Shown here: piece by piece, positions 21,454-31,789 of the stretch | Layout of the letters: every line of letters starts with the position of its first letter | How positions within the stretch are numbered: position 1 is the first letter of the stretch | NCBI RefSeq assembly: GCF_000005505.3 | Contig: NC_016133.3 | Span: 12,896,001-12,960,000 of the forward strand | Reading direction: 5' to 3' | Length of the DNA stretch: 64,000 nt | Origin: Brachypodium distachyon | Taxonomy: Eukaryota; Streptophyta; Magnoliopsida; Poales; Poaceae | The notes under the pieces: model-generated | The model's input: the letters and a program-made list of their open reading frames with translations, nothing else | Told to the model about the DNA's origin: nothing | Databases searched by the model: none | Position numbers and translations under genes: made by a program

Positions 21454-24400
21454 TCAGCGGTGGTGGTGGTCGGAGGCGGAGACGACGACGGCGTTCTTGA
21501 TGCGGTCGACGGTGCATGCGATGAGCGAGTTGACGGTGGCGACGGAGCCGAGGGAGAGCTTGGCGGTGGGCACGGAGTCGACGAGGATCTGGAACGCCAC
21601 CGTCAGCAGCGACCCTCCTCCTCCTCCGACGCATCCGCCATTGCCGCCGGAGTCCGGCGGCGTTCCGTCAGGCAGGATGGCGAATCCCGACGGCAGAAGC
21701 GCCACGTAGTCCGGGTCGCCGCCGTTGAGCACCACGTTCATGGCCACCACGTCCACCGGCGCGTACACCACGTACGACCACCCTCCCTCCTCGTCCGTGC
21801 TGCTCTCCTGCAGGATCAGCATGTTGCTCTGGTTCGCATTCGCATTCTGCAAACCCCAAACCAAGAATTAGTAATGGAGATACCGAAGCTTAGTAGTAAT
21901 GGAGAAGAAGAAGAAGAAGTTGTATTAGTATACGTTGACGCGGAGGAGGGAGACGGCGTTGCCATGGTTCTGGCCATTGGCGATGTGAGCCATCTCATGG
22001 ACGACGCCGCCATTGGAGAGAATATCCCACTCGCTCCTGGTGGAATCATCTCTAAGGAAGGCGAACACCTCGGCGGGGCTGACGGGTAGCCAGAAGCTTG
22101 TGGCGGCGTTGAGGATGATCCCGGGTGGGCGGCCGGGGTCGTCGACGCTCTTCCTCGTCATCACCCGCACGTCGGCCTCGCCGGAGCCGGAGAGCGTGGT
22201 CCACTGGTGGGTCGCCGACGCCGCCACCCCGCCGCAGAAGCTCGCCGTCATCCGCTCCGCCAGCCGAAGCATGCTCCGCCGCCCCTCCGCCGACGTCACC
22301 ACCGAGTCCGCGCTCGACGGGTGCACGCTCATGGCGGCGCTCGCGAGCCGCTCGCATTGGCGTTTGAGTGTCGAGACCCAGCGGCGGGCGCCGAAGGCGG
22401 TGCCCGAGGCGACGAGGGGCTTGTAGAGCTCGTGGACCATGGAGTCGGCGGCGGAGGCTGCGGCGGGGAGCTCGGTGTGCTCGATCCATGTCACCTTGGA
22501 GTACCCGTTGGGCATCTCCTGGATCACGCACCCCGAAGCTCTTCGCCGGATGTTTGAGTTCCTGCCGGAGTTGTCGAGGGAGACGTCGACGACGGCCCAG
22601 GTTCCGGCTCCGCCGGCGCCGTGGGGGTGGTGCTTGCAGTAGCGGAGGAAGAGGGGGAGCTCGCGGGTGGGGACGAGCGGGGACGGCACCTGGAGCTCGG
22701 CGGACATGAGCTGGAGCGCGCCGTCGAGGTTGCCGGCGACGCCCGTGGAGAGAACCTCGAGCGTGGCGGCGCGGGAGACGATGCTGGAGAAGACGGAGGA
22801 CCACTGGTGGACGTCCATGAGGATGGAGACGAGGGTTGCTTGGTCCATGATCACCACCCCCGTCTCCCTCGACGCCTCCGACCGCGGAGGATGGTTCTCC
22901 GCCGGCGCCGGAGAAGAAGAAGACGAAGAGTGCTTGCCGGGGAACAAGCGGGAGTATTCTTCCTCGACGAGGGTCTCCCCGCCGACGGAGAGGGACGAAG
23001 AAGGGACCCAGAGGGGCTCCCCGAGCCGCGCCATCCGGATTAGCTCCTCCATGGCCGCCACCGCGAGCTCGATCACCATCGGCTTGTCCAACTCTCCGCC
23101 ATGGCCGCCGCCGCTGAAGATCATGCTGCCGGTCAGGTGCGAGGACTCCACCGGCGGGGGGTAGGCGGCGGGGGGCAGGGAAGAAGGCTTGATGGCGCTG
23201 GCGCCGGCGCCGCCGACGTACTTGGCGGCGATGGCGGAGATCCGGTCGATCTCGTCGCGGAGACGCGCGTTCTCGAGGCGGAGGTGGTGCTCGTCGAAGG
23301 ACATCTCGCCGATGGCGGCGGGGCCGCCGCAGCTGGGGCAGGAGGCGTTCGCCAGGGCTTCCTTGTACCTCATGTTCTCCGCCCGCAGCTTCTCGTTCTC
23401 CGTCCGCAGCGCCGTGTTCTCCTGCCGCTCGTGCTGCGTCTGCAACCACGCCATGGATCAATCAATCAAATCAAACATCTGAAGAAGAAGAAGCTCATTG
23501 ATTCATTACGGCCATCGCCATTGATGAATTAGGATTTATTTACAAACCTTGATCTGGGTGCGCTTGTTCTGGAACCAGAACTTGACCTGGAGGGGCTCGA
23601 GGTTAAGCATGCGGCTCAGCTCCTTGCGCTGCTTGTCGTCCGGGTGAGGGCACTCCTTGAAGAACCTGCAGAATCCACAAAATTTTGCAAATTACAAACG
23701 AATTTACATGAATTTTGTCCAAAACAAGATTTGAATGAATTGGCAGGAGGCTGGCTCATACGCTTCGAGCTCTTGGATCTGGTGCTGGGTGTGCCGGTGA
23801 TACCGCTTCTTCTTCCGGGGACGCTTCCCGTCAGCCGCTGGCTCTTCGTCCTCCTCCTCTTGCTGATCCTCTTCCTCGCCACCGCCGCCATCCAAGTTGT
23901 TGCTGCCGCCGGACTTGCTCATCTCCAGCTCGTCGTTGTTGCTGTTTCTGCCACCGATACCATGGGGGCCCCGGGCGTCGCTCTCGCTCGTGGCGGCCTG
24001 CTGGTGCTGGTGCTGGGGAAGAAGGTGGCCGTGGTGATCAACCAGGTGATGCTGCAGAATTGCTGGGAGCTGATGGTGTTGCTGGTGCAGCATCCCTCCA
24101 TCCATCATGTTCTGCATTGTTATTGCAATTTTAGCAGTTTCAGTCTGTCAGTCATACTGATGTACAGTGCAGAAATAGTTAACTAACTGTGTGAGAGCCA
24201 AGAAATTAGTACTGATCAAGAGAGGTTAACTGAACAAACACATGCTCTAGAGGTCAGTGCTACAGCTGCATTGGGCTTTCAGGATTCCAGATGAGATGAT
24301 CTTGATCGATCTTACAGTTTAACTCAAAAGTACATAAATAACCATCTGAAAGTGCAGAATTCAGTTGATCCTACAGTTTAATTCTAAAGTACAAAATAAT

Positions 24401-25606
24401 TGAACTGCACAATTCAGAACCTAATCTTACATTCTTACATTTCAACTCAAAAGTACAGAAATAATTAAGCATAAATGCAGAATTCAGATGATCCTTATTT
24501 AATTTAAAAGTACAAAACAATTGAACTGCACAATTCAGATCGATGATCTTAAATTTCAACTGAAAAGTACAGAAACAATTAACCGTAAGTGCAGAATTCA
24601 GATGATCTCACACAGTTTTGCACTTACTGAACTGTAAAATGAGTACATGCATAAGAGGCCCGGAGGGAATTGCTCGAGTTTAAATACTCGAAGTACACAA
24701 AACATACGAGAGTTCGAAATGGGAGGATCAAAATCAGGATAGCTAGAAGCAAACAATAAATTGCACATGTAGTAGTAGTAGTAGTAGTACCCAGGACAGC
24801 ACTGGGTACTGACGAGGAAACACTGTTTGGAAAAATTTGGCAGTAAGTACACACATTTTGGGGAGCAATAAATATTACTTGAGAATTATAGGTTGGGAAA
24901 AGGAGACACAAGACAGCACAACACAAACCAGCTGCTTGAGAAATAAAGGCAGGAAAACTTAATGCTGTCTATGCATCTATCCAAATGCAGGCACCAACCA
25001 TATGTATGTTGTGTGTGTGCTTTGATTTCATTTCTCAGGGTCGGATATGAAAGCAACAGGATTAAATCCCGTGAGATGGACGTGCTATGAATGATGAACC
25101 CCCCTTTTGGTATTTAACTCCTAGCTAGCCTTCGATCGAGCTACTTCAGTGCATTTTTTGTCGGTCTATGAAAAAGTAAATTAAATACCCGGCCCCTTGA
25201 TGAACACATACTTGTAGAAAGGTACTCGATCAGGACAGATTTTTGCATCCGTCCTATCCTACGAAAATCATATGCCAAGAAACCTTGGGTTTAGTAAGAC
25301 TAAAAATTAATACTCCTATATTATACTAGAAGTAGAGATCATCACAGGAAAATCAACAAGTATATGCATATGTATATATTCTTCCTAATTAAATCTGTCT
25401 GCATGTGTGCTTCACAGCATCCTCGATCGACAAAATGCAAAGGCCGTAAGAAGAAGAAATCAAACTAATTAATTAACCTGGCCGAGGGAGAGCGCGGAGG
25501 AAGAGGAGGAGCCGTAGCCGCCGCCGACGCCGTTGCTGCTCCGGCCGCCGCCACCGCCGATCATGTTCCGCCCGCCGCCGCCCGGGACCATCATCCCACC
25601 AGGCAT
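21454..25606 (-). CDS. HD-Zip class IV transcription factor with START domain (ROC2/ROC7-like)
   Basis: Minus-strand exons are 25606-25478, 24111-23762, 23665-23548, 23439-21934 and 21846-21454, giving 831 residues. The start MPGGMM...NMIGG resembles rice ROC2/ROC7 N-termini (MMPARHMPSMIGR). The protein has a His/Gln-rich segment, an acidic stretch, and a homeodomain at about 142-199 ([17 protein letters not shown] to [11 protein letters not shown]). A truncated zipper-loop-zipper with CPSCGG at about 232 comes next, then a START lipid-binding domain at about 310-550 and the C-terminal SAD region ending in HHHR. The family acts in the nucleus in epidermal (L1) or outer-cell differentiation and binds L1 boxes. 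All junctions are GT-AG. The first exon is preceded by a (GAAGAA)-rich leader near 25925-25960. The exact ROC orthologue is not certain. Confidence 0.93.
24290..24615. repeat. Tandem repeat in HD-Zip IV intron 1 (~60/120-bp unit)
   Basis: Blocks reading GTGCAGAATTCAG.TGATC, then TTTAA.T..AAAGTACA.AA..AATTGAAC, recur about five times, alternating between a TGCAGAATTCAG and a GCACAATTCAG form, so the better period is the ~120-bp dimer. A (GTA)7 microsatellite lies near 24772. Confidence 0.75.
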
Positions 25607-26654
25607 GTATTTGGCCCGATCGATCGGTCTTCCCGGCCCGAACGGAACCCTAGCTAGCACCTGGCTGGCTACTCACGCCATGAAAGCAGTACAGTACTCC
25701 TCCTCCTCCTGCAAGTCCCAGCAGATTCGATACAAAGCTTAGCCAGCCAACACTCGATCGATTGATTCCCAAAGCTGCAGCAGAAGAGAAACAGATCTAC
25801 CTCTGCCGCCGCCGCCACGGAAATCATCAAATCAGAAGCCAGTTAAATACTCACCTATACCTCCACGTAAACGCAGCCCCTGCAGCACTGCTCGGCGGCG
25901 GCGACGACGGAGGGCCGACCGGCCGGGGGGAGCGAGAAGAAGAAGAAGATCGGGGAAGGAAGAGGGGATCGAAGGCGAGGGACGGAAGGACGGAGACGAA
26001 GGGTGGATGGGGAGAAGGTTGGAGGGTGCGGGGGTATTGAATGCTGGGGGGAGTTATTGCGGGGGAAGAGCAGCAGCTAGCTAGCTAGCGGGATCGGTGC
26101 GCGAGGGGCATTCATTGCGGCCATGCCATGGCAATGGCAGGGAGTTATTGCCAGCCCAGCCGCTGAGCTTGCACTGCACTACTACACTGCATTGCGCTCT
26201 CTCTCTCTCTCCCTCCTAGCTGTGAAAAGAGGATCAACTCCATCGTCGTCGAGATCACCGGAGATGATTACATCTCTTTTTTACCACTCCGGCCGGCCGC
26301 AACGACATTGTTTTTGCTTTGCTTTGCTGGTATGTATGGTAAAACAGAGGAAAATTAAAAGGCAAGTTTAATTAGGTCCAGAATATATTGTGCCTGTACA
26401 TGCAGGTATATATACTGCTCAATGCATTGCAGGGATCGACGGCCGGACTGCAGGTAATCGTGTAGTATATGATCTCGACATTTTTAATTATCAATCGACG
26501 AGGCAGTATTTACCATCTAATAAACATAATTAAAACGTAAGCATTGATGCCTAAAAAACGTACACTCCTTCCGACGTACCATACTACACCCCATGCAAGA
26601 TACATCAAAGATCATGATTGGAGGAAATATATGATTTGTTTCATAGTACTGATG
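25607..26654. other. Promoter and 5' leader region of the HD-Zip IV gene
   Basis: Minus-strand upstream DNA with CT/GA-rich leader text, a TCTCTCTCTCTC run near 26200 and a GCTAGCTAGCTAG run near 26075. I found no convincing L1 box (TAAATGYA) by eye, and no second gene. Confidence 0.4.
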
Positions 26655-28310
26655 GATAGTCAAAAGCGTTTCTGTTCAGAAATTAATGAAAAAGACGAGT
26701 AGCCTGGTTTGATAGTCAAAATGTCGTTTTTCAGAGGAAATTAATGAAAAGAGGCGGAGCGCGGTTCGATAGTCAAATTGCGTTTCTTCTCCTAAGAAAT
26801 TGATAGAAAGCGCGTGGCCTGGTTTGATTGTCAAAGTTTCATTTCGGTAGTCAAATGTCGCTTCCGTTAAGAAATTAATGAAAATGATGAGTAGCCCGGT
26901 TTGATAGTCAAAATGTTGTTTCTGTGAGTAAACTAATAAAAAGAGGAGAAGCGCGGTTCGATAGTCAAATTGCGTTTCTTCTGCTAATGAATCGATAGAA
27001 AGCGCTTGGCCCTGTTTGATTGTCAAAGTGTCATTTCGGCAGTCAAATGTCGCGTCCGTTAAGAAATTAATGAAAAAGACGAGTATCCTGGTCTGATAGT
27101 CAAAATGTCGTTTCTGTGAGGAAACTAATGAAAAGAGGAGAAGCGCGGTTCGATAGTCAAATTGCGTTTCTTCTGCTAAGAAATCGATAGAAAGCGCATG
27201 GCCCGGTTTGATTGTCAAAGTGTCATTTCGGCAGTCAAATGTCGCGTCCGTTAAGAAATTAATGAAAAAGACGAGTATCCTGGTCTGATAGTCAAAATGT
27301 TGTTTCTGTGAGGAAACTAATGAAAAGAGGAGAAGCGCAGTTCGATAGTCAAATTGCGTTTCTTCTGCTAAGAAATCGATAGAAAGCGTGTGGCCCGGTT
27401 TGATTGTCAAAGTGTCATTTCGGTAGTCAAATGTCGCGTCCATTAAGAAATTAATGGAAAGACGAGTTGCCCGGTTTAATAGTCAAAATGTCGTTTCTGT
27501 GATGAAACTAATGAAAAGAGGAAAAGCGCGGTTCGATTGTTAAATTGTCGTTTCTGCTAAGAAATTGATCGAAAGGGCGTACCTTGGTTTGATAGTAGTA
27601 AAAGTGTCATTCCATGAACCAAATTGTCGCTTCCATGAAGAAATTAATAAAAAGAGGAGTAGCCCGGTTTGATAGTCAAAATGTCGTTTATGTGAGGAAA
27701 CTAATGAAACAAGGAGAAGCGCGGTTCGATAGTCAAATTGTCGTTTCTACTAAGAAATTGATCAAAATGGCGTATACCTTGGTTTGATAGTAGTCAAAGT
27801 ATTGCTCCATCAACCAACTTGTCGCTTCCGTGAAGAAATTAATAGAAAGAGGAGTAGCCCGGTTTGATAGTCAAAATGTCGTTGAAACGAGGAGAAGCGC
27901 GGTTCGATAGTCAAATTGTCGTTTCTACTAAGAAATTGATCGAAAGGGCATACCTTGGTTTGATAATAGTCAAAGTGTCGTTCCATCAACCAAATTGTCG
28001 CTTCCGTGAAGAAATTAATAGAAAGAGGAGTAGCACGGTTTGATAGTCAAAATGTCGTTTATGTGAGGAAACTAATGAAACGAGGAGAAGCGCGGTTCGA
28101 TAGTCAAATTGTCGTTTGCTAAGAAATTGATGGAAAGGGCGTAGCTTGGTTCGATAGTAGTCAAAGTGTCGTTCCATCAATCAAATTGTCGCTTCCGTGA
28201 AGAAATTAATAGAAAGAGGAGTAGTCCGGTTTGATAGTCAAAATGTCGTTTATGTCAGGTGACTAATGAAACGAGGAGAAGTGCGGTTCCTTTATGTGAG
28301 GAGACTAATG
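26655..28310. repeat. Satellite array with a 192-bp higher-order unit of four related submonomers
   Basis: The phrase GATAGTCAAAATGT recurs at 26711, 26903, 27095, 27287, 27478, 27671, 27865, 28042 and 28233. The first three steps are exactly 192 bp, and the later ones 191, 193, 194, 177 and 191. Each unit holds four GTCAAA-centred submonomers (GATAGTCAAAATG, GATAGTCAAATTG, GATTGTCAAAGTG, CAGTCAAATGTCG) in fixed order, which is a true higher-order repeat. 192 is a multiple of three, so the minus strand stays open as a 255-residue frame (27443-26676) of 64-residue repeats with FDYRT/FDYQT motifs. I treat that frame as a by-product unless transcription is shown. Confidence 0.92.
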
Positions 28311-29851
28311 CCCTTGAGACATGCAAGTAACTAAGTATATACGTAACTAAATATTAGGGTTTTTCTTTTCTAGGAGTCAACATATATATAACTTGAGTCA
28401 CCTAGTAGTAATCACCCAGAAAAATGTATTACTCCCAAAAAACCACCGCAAAATGTCTGATAATAGTGAGTAAAAATTATCACATTTAGAATTGATAATA
28501 CTGGTAGAGATATTTATTAGATCTATATAATGTTAGTTTTGTAATGTCATTATATGCTTTTTTCGAAGAGAAAAATGCATCTCACTTGTTTCTGCATAGT
28601 GGATATCCATTTTATAATAAACAGTACAAGAGGTTGATATATGTGTTGACGACGATTAGATTGACACCTGTCTCCGGTGCTTATTCCACAGGACATCTCC
28701 AAATTTGACCAAATTAATTAACCGGTAACTGTTGGCCGCGCGAGATATCCATACATATGACTTTTGGACGACCATCCGTTTTTAACTGATGCAAAATTAC
28801 CAAAGACGTTTATACAGTAGGGGTACACAGGTGCAAATTAACAGAGAGGCGAAGCAGACCTAGCTAGAAGAGCACAGCTAAATCAGTTCACCCGCTGAGC
28901 TGAGCATATCGATCGACCTCATTGCTCAGTCTAGAATGCGCAACGATGATGGTAATTAAAATGTTTTGCCTTCTTGATGAAAATTGAGCCAGATTTCCAT
29001 TTAAAAAACAAAATTGTGCCGAAAAAAGGTTTCGATCCCTCTCCATGGAGATAATTACTTTTTTTTAGTGGACCATGGAGATAATAGCTGGGAGAACAAA
29101 TGCTCTCTTGGCTGACTCCAGCCGAATTGTGGGCTTTGCCAACTCTGAAGAGAGAGAGAGAGCCACAGCCCACAGGCCGCGCACGGCCCACATGCATCCT
29201 ATTTCTGGCCGCTGGAGAGAATTTAGCCAACTGAACACATATTTATTTTAGCTTAAAAAAAAGAACACATCTTTATTTCCCTAAAAAAATTAACACATCT
29301 TTATCAGAAATGGATAAACACGTCTTTGGGTCCATTGACAATTTGCCATGCATGCAATGACCACTGCAGCGTTCAGTTCGTGTGAGGCCAGTAGGCCACT
29401 CGACCTTGCAAATTTACGTCATCAACTCATCATCTCATGTTCGTTATAATGCATGCACATTGGCGTGACATCCACGATCTAACGCCCCAAACCACACGGT
29501 GCCACCCCAAGTATATGCCTCCCCTTTCACAGCCACACACATGTCCTCTCCTTCATTTAATATATTTCTTTTAATTATTGCCTTATTAACTAAGAGAGAG
29601 AAAAGAGAGAAGGCCAAACATGTGGCTATGAAGGGGATGCAAATACTTGGGTGGCACAGCCACCGCGTTAGACCTAACGCATTGACAAGTGAAAAGGCTT
29701 TTATTGTAGAATTTCATCAGGGTGCTCGAATGAGTTTCTTTTTTCAGAGTTACAATGTTGGAAATGAGCGAGGCATGGGTTTGTGGGTTTGCTAGTTACT
29801 CCTGGAAGAGCATACGGTGACATATTTAGTAAGAGGGCAGATGATCTTTTT
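28311..29851. other. Intergenic, no gene seen
   Basis: A/T-rich DNA with a GA microsatellite at about 29149-29162 and two ACACATCTTTAT-like short repeats near 29262-29305. Short frames lack codon bias or homology I recognise. Confidence 0.4.
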
Positions 29852-30609
29852 TAGTAAATTTCACATAACCACACATTTCGATGCAGTCTTTCCACGCAGC
29901 ACTCGTTTTTGCTAATTTGTCCAAAAAGCACAAATTTTCAGTCACACTGTAACAACAAGCCTAAAATAACGTGTTTAGGCAGTAAGACAGTTTTCCTTCT
30001 GTCAGGTGACACATCAGACAAATCAAACCTGACCCGATACCCTTTAAGCAGCCATTACTCTACCTGTCAGCGGCAACAAGGCCTTCCTCGGCCCCCGCCT
30101 CGCCCGGATCTACCGCACCGGCACGACCGGACCTAGGTGCTCCGTCCACTAGCATCATGTCGAGTCTGTTACGGACGAGCTCGACCTCCAGCACCATCGC
30201 TGCTCTTCACCAACACGGAAGGCAGCGCGTGATGGGCGGCAGCACCATTCACGTACTCGGCGGCGACGCTGGACGCGGTGGCCATGGACGGCGGCCTCAA
30301 GGCCCACATCCGTGCCGGCTGAGAGAGCACAAGCTGTACCTGCACGTGGAGGAGGGATTCGTCTGCGGCGAGGTGCGCCTGAGTCCTTACAGTAATGGCG
30401 GCTTAACGAGCTATCGGGTCGGATTTATCCGACGTGTCACCTGACAGGTGGGTCCGGTATGTAAGGAAAACTGTCAAATTGCCTAAACACGTTATTTTGT
30501 GCTTGTTGTTACAGTGTGACTGAAAAAATGTAATTTTCCGGACAAATTAACAAAAGTGGGTGTTGTGTGAGAAAATTGTCATGAAATGTGTGGTTTTGTG
30601 CAAGTTACT
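29852..30609. mobile_element. Pack-MULE-like element with captured GC-rich segment
   Basis: The left arm (29852 to about 30025, AGTAAATTTCACATAACC...) and right arm (about 30440-30609, ending GGTTTTGTGCAAGTTACT) are inverted repeats of ~170 bp sharing AACCACACATTTC, GCTAATTTGTCC, TCAGTCACACTGTAACAA and AACGTGTTTAGGCA. The interior (30060-30420) switches to GC-rich, coding-like text. Long TIRs around a captured genic fragment are Pack-MULE architecture. I could not find a convincing 9-bp target duplication, so boundaries are approximate. Confidence 0.7.
30060..30420 (+). pseudogene. Captured gene fragment inside the Pack-MULE-like element
   Basis: The GC content jumps and the text contains coding-like runs in more than one frame (for example GNKAFLGPRLARIYRTG, and EHKLYLHVEEGFVCGEVRLS after a TGA). 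The source gene is not recognised. Different frames for the two halves suggest frameshifts or two joined exons. Confidence 0.4.
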
Positions 30610-30965
30610 ATAATTTTTCTTTTTTTATGCTCCATTCAGATATGCTACACGAAGACATACCTAAACAATTAAGTAAAATATACAAAGCAATGACTTAAGT
30701 ACGATGACATGCAGATGACAGATCATCTCGTAAAACTTTTCCCTTTTATTCCCAGTGAGAGAATTGAGTAAATTATAAAACTACTCGAGTGATTTCGTCT
30801 CTTTCTGCCACTGGGCTACATGATCTGTATAATCTCGAGGATCAAGAGCATGGTATCAAACTATCAATATGATATATTAGAACTACTCGAGTACGGTTCA
30901 GAAAACACCACATATAAATGTATCACCGTGATAACACACAACAACTCGTATGATCATTATAACGT

Positions 30966-31145
30966 GAGTAAATTTCACAGAACCACATGTTTTGATGCTT
31001 CTTTCTCACCGAGCCACCATTTTTGCTAATTTGTTCGCATAACCACATGCTCTGCGTCAAATTGTCTCACCTCGTCCAAAATGAACGCTTACGCGATTTT
31101 GACAGTTTTACTTACAAGTGGGTCCTGCCTATCAGGCGCCACGTC
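30966..31145. mobile_element. Solo MULE arm related to the left TIR of the Pack-MULE-like element
   Basis: AGTAAATTTCACAGAACCAC followed by ATTTTTGCTAATTTGTTCGC and GACAGTTTTACTTACAAGTG follows the same order of landmarks as 29852-30025. No matching opposite arm was found nearby, so it is a fragment or a half-deleted element. Confidence 0.5.
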
Positions 31146-31371
31146 TTTTTTATTGGTCCGCTTGCCTTTTTCTTTATTTTCCCCATCCCCTTGTCTTCTT
31201 CTACAAACGGTAGCAAGTTAACAATTGTTCGCTCTAGGTTCTACACACTATGAAAACATCCTGTTTGTATATATCCCAATTTTTCTGTAGTTACACACGA
31301 TGCAAACAATTTTTATACACACAAGTGTGTGTGCAATTTTTAGTTAATAGATGTGTAACTCCCTAGTTTGT

Positions 31372-31417
31372 TGGCTCTCCCTAGTTACTCATTTGGCTCT
31401 CCCTAGTTACTCATTTA
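31372..31417. repeat. 22-bp tandem duplication
   Basis: TTGGCTCTCCCTAGTTACTC occurs twice in direct succession. It is a local slippage-type duplication in otherwise unannotated DNA. Confidence 0.7.
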
Positions 31418-31789
31418 GAATTTTTACTCTTTTAATTGTGTCTTTTAACTTTTTGTACATATCCCCGTTTTATTGATTTTAATCAATAATCTGTAGCCAT
31501 AATTTTTAGCATTTTGATCCTACTATCCCTAGGTACTCATATACTACTGTTCGACGAGATTTTGTACTGAAATTCGGTGCAAAATTGAATCAACACGAAC
31601 AAAAAGAGTGCATGTCACATGCTTAAATAATCTTCGTGGAGCTTGACTAATATCTACGATCAAGCCCAAAATGACCTGTTAACACCTGCCAGCTTAATTG
31701 GGCTAATTAATCTTTATGGCCAATTGGCATTTTATTTTTATTTATTTATTTATTTGATAAAGCCCATCTCACATGTATGTACCAAAGTT

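Noticed and set aside
22052..23461. 469-residue Arg/His-rich minus-strand frame
   Set aside because: Alternative frame of the HD-Zip IV exon 4; composition is a GC-codon artefact.
26655..28310. CRISPR-like regular array
   Set aside because: Units are contiguous and homologous throughout, with no unique spacers; this is a plant satellite.
29020..29060. tRNA-like B-box text (GGTTTCGATCCC)
   Set aside because: No cloverleaf or matching A-box upstream.
30820..31253. Short plus-strand frames near the solo MULE arm
   Set aside because: Overlap repeat arms and A/T-rich DNA; no similarity or splice context.
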